Origin: Rhodospirillales bacterium
Lineage (GTDB): Bacteria; Pseudomonadota; Gammaproteobacteria; Burkholderiales; Burkholderiaceae_D
DNA: 64,000 nt
Assembly: GCA_903970305.1 (NCBI GenBank)
Contig: CAJCID010000266.1
Span: forward strand, 1 to 64,000
Reading direction: 5' to 3'
This document shows positions 57,058 to 64,000 of the stretch, in pieces. The stretch's first letter is position 1. Each line of letters begins with the position of its first letter. The notes below the pieces were generated by a model that saw only the letters and a program-made list of their open reading frames with translations, had not been told where the DNA came from and did not search any database. The translations under genes were made by a program, and so were the position numbers.

Positions 57058-59244
57058 ATGGAGCGTTCCTTCACCCGTGAAGTCGAGATGCTCAAGCGTG
57101 GCTCGGGCGAGGTCTTTCATGGCGAGGGAATTCTCGCCATCACCAAGGGCCTCCTCGAAGCCGGTGTAGCGTATGTCGGCGGGTACCAGGGAGCGCCGGT
57201 CTCCCATCTGCTCGATGTCCTGGTTCAGGCGTCCGAGTTTCTCGGTGAGCTCGGCGTCTACGTCGAGGCGTGCTCGAATGAGGCTTCGGCAGCGGCTCTC
57301 CTGGCAGCCTCGATCCATTATCCGGTGCGCGGCGCGGTCACCTGGAAATCCGTCGTTGGAACCAATGTCGCCTCGGACGCCCTCTCGAACCTGGCCTCGG
57401 CCGGAGTCACGGGAGGCGCACTCATCATCGTTGGTGAAGACTATGGCGAGGGAGCAAGCGTGATCCAGGAGCGCACGCTGGCCTTCGCGCTCAAATCCTC
57501 GGTCTGCCTTCTCGATCCGCGACCCGACCTGGGCTTGATGGCACGCATGGTCGAATCCGGGTTCGAGCTTTCTGAAGCCTCCAGCCTGCCGGTCATCATG
57601 CAGTTGCGGATTCGCGCCTGCCACGTGCGCGGCCAGTTCCTTTGTCGCGACAACGTCGCACCGCTCAATTCGGCTCTGCACCACTTGGAAGGTCCAGCAC
57701 CTTTCGACTATGCGCGTCTGTCGCATCCGCCCGCGACCTTTCGACAGGAAAAGCAGAAGAGTGATCTGCGGCTACCCAATGCACGCCGTTTCATCGTGGA
57801 GCATGAGTTGAACGAATTGATCGATGGGCCGCGCACGGAGGTCGGCCTCATCGTCCAGGGGGGCTTGTACAACACGCTCATGCGTGCGCTTCGGGAGGTC
57901 GGACTTGCGGATCTCTATGGCGACAGCGAATTCCCGATCCTGGTATTGAACGTCACCTGCCCTCTGGTTCCCGAACAGATCGCCGCGTTCGCCGAAGACA
58001 GGAAGGCTGTCCTTGTGATCGAGGAAGGGCAACCTGAATTCCTGGAGCACGAGATCGGCTCGATCCTGCGGCGCGCGGCCATCGACACCCCGCTATACGG
58101 TAAGGATCTGCTCGCCATGGCTGGGGAGTACACGGTCGAGGTGCTGGTTGCAGGTATCGCGGCTCTGGTTGAGCAAGTCAAGGAGAAACCTGCGAACCCC
58201 CAGGCTTTGGGCGCGCTCCTGGAACACAGTTCGCAACTGGCAAGCCGCTGGCTCGAATCGAATCGAGAACGACGCCATGGCGCAGCGCTGCGTCTGGGTA
58301 CCGTACCACCCCGGCCGCCCGGATTCTGTATCGGTTGTCCCGAGCGACCCGTGTTCGCCGCATTAAAGCTCGTTCAGGCAAAGATCGGACCGATCCACAT
58401 CGCAGCCGATATCGGCTGCCATGCCTTCGCGACCTTCGAGCCCTTCTCATCGGGGCACTCGATCTTGGGCTATGGCATGAGTCTCGCATCTGCCGCCGCC
58501 GTCGCGCCGCTGATGCGCCAGCGCACGCTCGCGATCATGGGCGATGGCGGCTTCTGGCACAACGGCCTGCTCTCAGGTGTGCAGTCGGCCCTCTTCAACC
58601 GGGATGACGTCGTGCTCCTGATCCTGAAGAACGGCTATACCTCGGCCACCGGTACCCAGGAGATCATCTCCTCGCCCGAGGATGAGGTTCGCGAGATCGC
58701 ACGTGCACAACCGGCGGGCATGCTCGCTCATAACCGCACCATCGAAACCACCTTGGAGGGGATGGGGCTCAAGTGGCTCGAGACCGTCCATACCTACGAC
58801 GTCGAGAAGATGATGGCGACCCTGACCGAGGCCTTCACGACCGACTTCAAGGGCCTGAAGGTCATCATCGGCGAAGGCGAGTGCCAGCTCGAACGCCAAA
58901 GGCGCATCCGTCCGAGCGACGCGAGACGGCTCGCAAAGGGTAAGCGCGTGGTCCGGGTGAAATACGGCGTCGATGAGGACGTCTGCTCGGGCGATCATTC
59001 CTGCATGCGACTCTCGGGTTGCCCAACGCTCACCTTGAAGGACAGCCACGACGGCCTGAAGGTCGATCCGGTGGTTACAGTCGAGGACGGCTGCGTGGGC
59101 TGCGGCTTGTGCGGCGCCAACGCCCACGCGGCGACGCTGTGTCCGTCGTTCTATCGGGCCGAAGTGATCCAGAACCCCGGCTGGCGGGATCGGATCATGG
59201 CCAGCGTGCGCGCGGGGGTGCTGCGCCTCGTACAACCCGCCTAG
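57058..59244 (+). CDS. iorA: Indolepyruvate:ferredoxin oxidoreductase alpha subunit
   Basis: A 728-residue thiamine-diphosphate enzyme. The N-terminal pyrimidine-binding domain has EGILAITKGLLEAGVAYVGGYQGAPVSHLLD. The ThDP domain has GDGGFWHNG (495-503) and NGYTSATG. The C-terminal part carries eight cysteines: CSGDHSCMRLSGC (643-655) and DGCVGCGLCGANAHAATLC (679 onward), two 4Fe-4S clusters. It oxidatively decarboxylates aryl-2-oxo acids (indole-, phenyl-, hydroxyphenylpyruvate) to the acyl-CoA, passing electrons to ferredoxin. GAGGAG lies upstream. iorB begins 5 bp after its stop. Confidence 0.87.
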   Translation: MERSFTREVEMLKRGSGEVFHGEGILAITKGLLEAGVAYVGGYQGAPVSHLLDVLVQASEFLGELGVYVEACSNEASAAALLAASIHYPVRGAVTWKSVVGTNVASDALSNLASAGVTGGALIIVGEDYGEGASVIQERTLAFALKSSVCLLDPRPDLGLMARMVESGFELSEASSLPVIMQLRIRACHVRGQFLCRDNVAPLNSALHHLEGPAPFDYARLSHPPATFRQEKQKSDLRLPNARRFIVEHELNELIDGPRTEVGLIVQGGLYNTLMRALREVGLADLYGDSEFPILVLNVTCPLVPEQIAAFAEDRKAVLVIEEGQPEFLEHEIGSILRRAAIDTPLYGKDLLAMAGEYTVEVLVAGIAALVEQVKEKPANPQALGALLEHSSQLASRWLESNRERRHGAALRLGTVPPRPPGFCIGCPERPVFAALKLVQAKIGPIHIAADIGCHAFATFEPFSSGHSILGYGMSLASAAAVAPLMRQRTLAIMGDGGFWHNGLLSGVQSALFNRDDVVLLILKNGYTSATGTQEIISSPEDEVREIARAQPAGMLAHNRTIETTLEGMGLKWLETVHTYDVEKMMATLTEAFTTDFKGLKVIIGEGECQLERQRRIRPSDARRLAKGKRVVRVKYGVDEDVCSGDHSCMRLSGCPTLTLKDSHDGLKVDPVVTVEDGCVGCGLCGANAHAATLCPSFYRAEVIQNPGWRDRIMASVRAGVLRLVQPA

Positions 59245-59249
59245 AGCCC

Positions 59250-60908
59250 ATGGATTCCGCCATCCAGATTGCCCCCTCGAGCGCAACCGCCGACTCGAAA
59301 CAACCACCCAAGACAGACGGCCGACCGGTCTCGATCCTCATTGCCGCGCTCGGTGGCGAGGGAGGCGGCGTGCTCTGCGAATGGCTCGTCGATGCCGCAA
59401 CGAGCGCCGGGTTTCCCGTGCAGGGCACTTCGATTCCCGGGGTCGCCCAGCGTACCGGGGCGACAACCTACTATGTCGAGATCAGTCCTCTTGCACAAAA
59501 CGAGCTGCAGGGTCGCCACCCCATCTTCAGCCTGACCCCGGTACCGGGCACGGTCGAACTCGTCATCGCCTCGGAGCTCCTCGAGACCGCGCGCGTCCTG
59601 CAGGCCGGCTTCGTCGATCCGATCCATACGACCCTCATCTCGTCGGTCTCGCGCACACTGACTACCCTGGAAAAAATGGCGATGGGCGATGGCAGACTCG
59701 ACTCCGAGGAGTTGAAGGCGACCGCCCGGGAGTTCAGCGCCGAGTTCATATCCTTCGACATGCAGGCCGAGGCAAAAAAGGCGCAGACCGTTGTCAGTGC
59801 CGTCCTCTTCGGGGCCCTGGCCGGCTCGGGAAAGCTGCCCTTTTCTCGCGAATTCTGCGAAGCGGCGATCCGCGCCCAAGGCAAGGGCGTCGCTCAGAGC
59901 CTTGCCGGATTCGCCCGGGGATTCGAGGCCTGTCTGGCGGCGCGCGCTGCTCTTGCAGCCGGCCCTGCCGAGGCGTTGGCAAGTGGCGCCACATCGATGC
60001 GCCCGGCCCTGCCGGCCAGGCTTTCTCTCGCCCTCGAGCGCTTTCCAAACGAGGCCTTGGACGTGCTGACGACGGCGCTCTCACGGCTCATCGACTATCA
60101 GGACGAGAGCTACGCGAGGCTCTACCTGGAGCGCATCGAGAGTGTTCGGGTGCTCTCCGAGAGCCTCGCTGCGTCCGTTTCGCAACGTGCTGAACTGGTC
60201 CGCGAGGCCGGTCGTTTTCTGGCGCTTTGGATGATGTTCGACGACGTGATCCGGGTGGCCGAACTGAAGACCCGCGCCACGCGTTTTGCCCGGGTGCGCG
60301 ACGAGGTCAGGGCCCACCCCGGCGATATCGTACAGATCGCCGACTACTTCAAACCCCGACTCGAGGAGCTGCTTGGGATCCTTCCGGTGCGGCTTGGCAG
60401 GCTCGTGGCCGCTTGGGCAGAAGGGGTGCAACGCATCATCGGACGCCCGCTGGAACTCGCGCTCGCGTTGCGCACCGATTCGATTCTCGGATTCATCGCA
60501 CTGCGGCTGGTTGCGGCCTGCAAACCCCTGCGACCCCGAGGCGCGCGCTACGAGCAGGAGCAGGTGCGTATCGGGGACTGGCTTCGCGCTCTGCACGACT
60601 GCTCTGCGCTGGGCATTCTGCCGGCCCAGGAGATCGCGCTCTGCGCGCGCCTCATCAAAGGCTATGGCGCGACCAATGCGCGCGCCCACGAAAACCTGGA
60701 GCGCATCATCGCAACGCTCGCCAGTCCCGCGGCGCTCGCTCAGTGGCGGGACGGTGCCGCGTTGGCTCGGGCGCTTGCGAGCGCGCGGCAAGCGGCTCTC
60801 GCGGATCCCGAGGGACGCGCGCTCGACCGGGATATCGAGCGACACGGTGCACGAGCGCGTCCTCTAGCCGAGCGGCCGATCAAGCTGATTCGCAGAGCGC
60901 GCGCATGA
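59250..60908 (+). CDS. iorB: Indolepyruvate oxidoreductase beta subunit with C-terminal extension
   Basis: A 552-residue subunit. The first about 190 residues are the gamma-type domain of 2-oxoacid:ferredoxin oxidoreductases: SILIAALGGEGGGVLCEWLVDAATSAGFPVQGTSIPGVAQRTGATTYYVEI. The rest, about 350 residues, is an alpha-helical extension (ALSRLIDYQDESYARLYLERIESV, FARVRDEVRAHPGDIVQIADYFKP), as in the long IorB-like proteins of aerobic proteobacteria. Start ATG 59250, 5 bp after iorA. It completes the oxidoreductase with iorA. Confidence 0.85.
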   Translation: MDSAIQIAPSSATADSKQPPKTDGRPVSILIAALGGEGGGVLCEWLVDAATSAGFPVQGTSIPGVAQRTGATTYYVEISPLAQNELQGRHPIFSLTPVPGTVELVIASELLETARVLQAGFVDPIHTTLISSVSRTLTTLEKMAMGDGRLDSEELKATAREFSAEFISFDMQAEAKKAQTVVSAVLFGALAGSGKLPFSREFCEAAIRAQGKGVAQSLAGFARGFEACLAARAALAAGPAEALASGATSMRPALPARLSLALERFPNEALDVLTTALSRLIDYQDESYARLYLERIESVRVLSESLAASVSQRAELVREAGRFLALWMMFDDVIRVAELKTRATRFARVRDEVRAHPGDIVQIADYFKPRLEELLGILPVRLGRLVAAWAEGVQRIIGRPLELALALRTDSILGFIALRLVAACKPLRPRGARYEQEQVRIGDWLRALHDCSALGILPAQEIALCARLIKGYGATNARAHENLERIIATLASPAALAQWRDGAALARALASARQAALADPEGRALDRDIERHGARARPLAERPIKLIRRARA

Positions 60909-60917
60909 ATTGATGTG

Positions 60918-60942
60918 CACCATGGCGAGCCGCGCCATGGTG
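60918..60942 (+). terminator. Perfect stem-loop between iorB and the binding-protein gene
   Basis: CACCATGGCG (60918-60927), loop AGCCG, CGCCATGGTG (60933-60942) is a 10-bp perfect stem 9 bp after the iorB stop. No T-run follows. Such intercistronic stems often protect or set the level of an abundant binding-protein mRNA segment; a Rho-type end is possible. Confidence 0.55.
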
Positions 60943-60989
60943 GCTGGACAACGAGTGCGGCCCACGCCGACGACAACAAGGAGACATGC

Positions 60990-62153
60990 ATGAACTTTCT
61001 ACGGATGAGCCGCAATCTGATGGTGCTGGGGCCCCTTCTCGGGCTCGCGTTGGTCTGTGGCCCCGCCCTCGCCCAGATCAAGGTCGGAATCATCGTGTCA
61101 GCAACCGGACCTGCCGCCTCGCTGGGCATTCCCCAGCAGAACACCGTGGCGCTCCTTCCCAAGGAGATGGGTGGCAGGAAGGTCGAATATATCCTTCTCG
61201 ACGATGCCTCGGACACCACGACCGCGGTCAAGGACGAGCGTAAGTTGATCTCGGAAGACCATGTCGATGTGATCATCGGTTCTTCGGTCACGCCCAATGC
61301 GCTCGCGATGATCGATGCCGCAGCGGAGAGTGAAACCCCGGTGATCTCACTGGCGGCGAGCGTTGCGATCATCACGCCCATGGACGCAAAGAAGGCCTGG
61401 GTCTTCAAGACCCCGCAGAACGATTCGCTGATGGCCAGTGCGGTGGTCGAGCACATGGTCGCTCACCATGTGCATTCGGTCTCCTTCATCGCGCTCACCG
61501 ATAGCTACGGGCAGAGCTGGATCACTGAGGTGACGAAACTGTGTAAGCAGAACGACATTCAGATCCTGACCAGTGAGAGCTACCAGCCGACCGACACGAG
61601 CACCACGGGTCAGGTGCTTCGAGTCGTCGCCTCCAAGCCCGATGCGGTGCTCATCGCCAGTCGCGGCACGCCCGCCGTGCTTCCGCAAAAGCAACTCCGG
61701 GAGAGGGGCTATGCCGGACCGATCTACCAGACCCATGGGGTGGCCAACAACGACTACCTGCGCGTCGGTGGACACGACGTCGAAGGAACGATCCTGCCCG
61801 CAGGGCCTGTGCTCGTCGCGAGCCAGTTACCCGACACCCATCCCAGCAAGAAGGCGGCACTCGACTATCAGAAGGTCTACGAGGCGGCCTATGGACCGGG
61901 CTCGACGACGACCTTCGGAGCGCATCTCTGGGACGCCTCGCTGCTCTTGGAAAATGCCCTTCCACAGGCCTTGAAGGCGGGTGACCCGGGCACGGTCGCA
62001 TTCCGCCGCGCTCTGCGCGACGCGCTCGAGAACGTGCACGATCTCGTCATCTCCCAGGGCGTGATGAATCTGAGCAAGACCGATCACAATGGCATGGACC
62101 AGCGCGCGCGTGTGATGGTCACCGTCGAGAACGGAAAGTGGAAGGCCCTGTAG
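60990..62153 (+). CDS. Branched-chain-type ABC substrate-binding protein
   Basis: A 387-residue LivJ-like periplasmic binding protein. The signal is LMVLGPLLGLALVCGPALAQ. The mature part has IKVGIIVSATGPAASLGIPQQNTVALLPKEM, VIIGSSVTPNALAMIDAAAESETPVISLAA, WVFKTPQNDSLMASAVVEHM, SFIALTDSYGQSWITEVTKLC and TFGAHLWDASLLLENALPQAL. AAGGAGA lies before the ATG. It is in the same direction as iorAB; no permease or ATPase genes are seen. It probably supplies the aromatic or keto-acid substrate used by IorAB; inference from position. Confidence 0.86.
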   Translation: MNFLRMSRNLMVLGPLLGLALVCGPALAQIKVGIIVSATGPAASLGIPQQNTVALLPKEMGGRKVEYILLDDASDTTTAVKDERKLISEDHVDVIIGSSVTPNALAMIDAAAESETPVISLAASVAIITPMDAKKAWVFKTPQNDSLMASAVVEHMVAHHVHSVSFIALTDSYGQSWITEVTKLCKQNDIQILTSESYQPTDTSTTGQVLRVVASKPDAVLIASRGTPAVLPQKQLRERGYAGPIYQTHGVANNDYLRVGGHDVEGTILPAGPVLVASQLPDTHPSKKAALDYQKVYEAAYGPGSTTTFGAHLWDASLLLENALPQALKAGDPGTVAFRRALRDALENVHDLVISQGVMNLSKTDHNGMDQRARVMVTVENGKWKAL

Positions 62154-62611
62154 TCCGGTCAGCCGTTCGATGGGGTAGCCAGCCGATCCGAGACGCGGCG
62201 TAGCCGGCGACAGGCCAAAGGCAGGCGGGCCTTCACACGCTCATGACAGGCTGATCTCACGCTGATCTCACGCTGATCTCATGCTGATCTCACGCTTATC
62301 TCACGCTGATTACGCGCTGATTACGCGCTGATCGCACGCCGATTCTTGCTGTCTGGACGCCCGGGAGACTTTTTTTGGTTTCGGCGCCCGGTGTGCAGTG
62401 CCTCTGGGCAGCCGTGCGCCGGAAGTCCGCCCGATTTTTCGAGACCGTTCGATCATCGCGGCATTGCTTCGCTGTCACTAGCATTCTGCGCAAAGTACCG
62501 CCATCACCCAAAGGTTTAGGCCGACCGGAGATCGTCTGTCAGGACCGACTCAGCTAAACTCAGAATGTTATGGAAATCGCCTGAGCCGGGTAATCGGCTC
62601 GATCATCTCCC
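62154..62611. other. Intergenic region with a minisatellite, about 460 bp
   Basis: After the binding-protein stop lies an 11-bp tandem repeat (62250-62337), then a T-run (62369-62376) and AT-richer sequence leading to the cyclase gene. No intact gene is visible. Confidence 0.5.
62250..62337. repeat. 11-bp tandem repeat, eight units
   Basis: Eight contiguous 11-bp units: GCTGATCTCAC (exact or one mismatch) five times, then GCTGATTACGC twice, then GCTGATCGCAC. Non-coding. The array is degenerate toward its right end. Confidence 0.85.
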
Positions 62612-64000
62612 ATGGACCTTCTCTCGCCGCGCCGCCAAGTGCCCTCGACCGCCCAGGGAATGGAGTACCAGCGCGCCCTGGCACTGGTGAAAGACGCCGA
62701 CGAGCTACGCGGCACGAGCTCGCAGCGCGCGCTGAGCGCGGCCAACGAATCCATCGAGATTGCAAGACGTCTGGGCGACACGGCGCTACTGGCGCGGGGA
62801 CTGGCGATCCGCTCGGTGTGTCAGCGCAATCTGTCCGACCCGGTCGGCGCTGCGCAATCGGCGAGCGAGGCGAGCCGGCTCTTCGCGGACATCGAGGATA
62901 CCGAAAGCGAGGCCAATGCCCTCATCAATCACGGCATCGCCCTGTCGTCGATCGGGCAGATGTCCGAAGCACTGTCCGCCTTCGAGCGGGCCCGCCATCT
63001 GAACCGCAACATCGACAACCGTGTCGGCGAAGCGGATGCCCTGATGGACATCGCGGTGGTCTACAACATGCTGGGCGATGACGAACGTGCCATGGAACTC
63101 TATGGCGAACTCCTGCCGATCTACGAAGGCCTGAAGGACGACTATCACGTTGCCACTACGCTCAACAATCTCGCGTTCGCGCGGATCAGCCGGGGCATGC
63201 GCATCGGCGAAGAAGGCCGGGGCGAACTGGCCCGGGAACTGTTTCTGCAGGCCATCTCTGAAAGCGAGCGCGCGCTCGCGCTCGCCCAGGAGGCGGACCA
63301 GCCCGACTTCACCGTGATCTGCTTTGATACGCTCTCGACGGCTCTGCGCGAGGCAGCTGATTTCAAGCGTTGCTTCGAGATTCTCGAAGAGCAGTTGAAG
63401 CTCGCGCGCGCATTGGATGGGCGGCGCATGGAGGCCGTCACGCTGGCCAACCTAGGCGAAGCGCAGCGACGCACCGGAGCCATCGAGGCGGCGATTGCCA
63501 CCCTCGAGTCCGCCGACGCGATCTACTCGACCCTCCAGTTGACCGAACAACACGCCAATCTACTCTTCTCGCTCGTCGCCGCCTATGAGCAGGCCGGTCG
63601 GCTCGCCGAGGCACTCGCCTCGCACCGGCGTTACCACCGTATCGAAACGCAGATCAAGACCGCCGCGGCCGCCGAGAAGATGCAGGTGCTCCAGGCGCGG
63701 CTCGAATTGGAAAAACTCGAGTCCGAATTGGCATTGGCCCAGCACCGGCAGGCCGAGCTCGCCACGCTCAACGCCCAGCTGCATGACGTCGATCGCGAAA
63801 AATCGAGGCTCCTCGAGCAACTCGAACGTCAGAGCTTCGAGGATTCCCTGACCGGACTTCACAACCGGCGCTCGCTCGATGCACGTCTGGGTGCAGATCT
63901 GAGACGGACCCAGCGCTACCAGAGCCGGCTCTCGGTCGCGCTCGGCGACATCGATTTCTTCAAACGCATCAACGACCAGCTCTCTCACGCCGTAGGCGAC
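62612..64000 (+). CDS. TPR-coiled coil-GGDEF diguanylate cyclase (truncated by window end)
   Basis: 463 residues are visible. Residues about 15-340 form TPR-like helical repeats (EYQRALALVKDADELRGTSSQ, EANALINHGIALSSIGQMSEALSAF, YHVATTLNNLAFARISRG, EAVTLANLGEAQRRTGAIEAAI). A coiled coil follows at about 350-415 (EKMQVLQARLELEKLESELALAQHRQ). The GGDEF domain begins with EDSLTGLHNRRSLDARL and ALGDIDFFKRINDQ, and the window ends before the GGDEF loop itself. No signal peptide or membrane helix is seen, so a cytosolic cyclase making c-di-GMP under protein-protein control is likely. Confidence 0.88.
   Translation, partial: MDLLSPRRQVPSTAQGMEYQRALALVKDADELRGTSSQRALSAANESIEIARRLGDTALLARGLAIRSVCQRNLSDPVGAAQSASEASRLFADIEDTESEANALINHGIALSSIGQMSEALSAFERARHLNRNIDNRVGEADALMDIAVVYNMLGDDERAMELYGELLPIYEGLKDDYHVATTLNNLAFARISRGMRIGEEGRGELARELFLQAISESERALALAQEADQPDFTVICFDTLSTALREAADFKRCFEILEEQLKLARALDGRRMEAVTLANLGEAQRRTGAIEAAIATLESADAIYSTLQLTEQHANLLFSLVAAYEQAGRLAEALASHRRYHRIETQIKTAAAAEKMQVLQARLELEKLESELALAQHRQAELATLNAQLHDVDREKSRLLEQLERQSFEDSLTGLHNRRSLDARLGADLRRTQRYQSRLSVALGDIDFFKRINDQLSHAVGD

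Noticed and set aside
62250-62337. CRISPR array
   Set aside because: The 11-bp units are contiguous with no spacers, so it is a minisatellite. No cas genes are present.

Overview
The window is a GC-rich stretch of a bacterial chromosome. Gene families and styles suggest a proteobacterium, most likely a betaproteobacterium (Burkholderiales-like). Pointers are a Tat-exported HiPIP, a gentisate route for 3-hydroxybenzoate, a split indolepyruvate:ferredoxin oxidoreductase, a His-type amino-acid ABC transporter, HscC, and a sigma-28 promoter in front of a chemotaxis receptor. This placement is inference from protein families. No rRNA is present.

Layout. 0-14 kb: HiPIP, a GST, two SDR proteins, DedA, a flavin disulfide reductase, a GNAT enzyme, a lipoprotein with a Ser/Gly linker, and a leftward run of M1 peptidase, membrane protein, serine hydrolase and UPF0114 protein. 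14-25 kb: a lipoprotein pair (PLD-type and M19 dipeptidase), a VOC protein, a poly-HAMP chemotaxis receptor, a BciB/FrhB-type iron-sulfur flavoprotein, a ROK sugar kinase with a small secreted protein, and a LuxR-type two-component pair. 25-41 kb: an ABC exporter, a GH79-like secreted glycosidase, an EmrB-type MFS pump, HscC with its J-like membrane partner, a second GST, an SDR relic, a TPR lipoprotein, a formamidase translationally coupled to an NHL beta-propeller, and a CPBP protease. 41-45.8 kb: an HHH protein, a complete hisJQMP-like transporter and a polytopic HExxH membrane protein.

45.8-49 kb is a small accessory island, visibly lower in GC. It contains three copies of the 3' end of initiator tRNA-fMet, each followed by a hairpin. 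Between them lie two leftward toxin-antitoxin modules (VapBC-like, and Doc with an AbrB-type antitoxin), each preceded by a perfect palindrome. The island also carries a tRNA-like gene, a frameshifted WD40 relic and a 55-bp direct repeat. No integrase is present. This repeat-bounded toxin-antitoxin array is the most unusual structure in the window.

49-62 kb is catabolic. 3-Hydroxybenzoate 6-hydroxylase diverges from a MarR regulator, and a gentisate dioxygenase-fumarylpyruvate hydrolase operon lies beside it. Together they would take 3-hydroxybenzoate to fumarate and pyruvate, except that no clear maleylpyruvate isomerase is present. Two branched-chain-type substrate-binding proteins have no permease genes nearby. 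An alpha/beta hydrolase is coupled to a HAD hydrolase. A LysR regulator diverges from an iorA-iorB pair for 2-oxo-acid (indolepyruvate-type) oxidation. The window ends inside a TPR-coiled coil-GGDEF diguanylate cyclase.

Short in-frame or leader minisatellites (9, 11, 12 and 13 bp) recur through the window. Many genes use GTG or TTG starts and 4-bp stop/start overlaps. Start sites were chosen from ribosome-binding sites, signal peptides and overlaps, and are inference unless stated.
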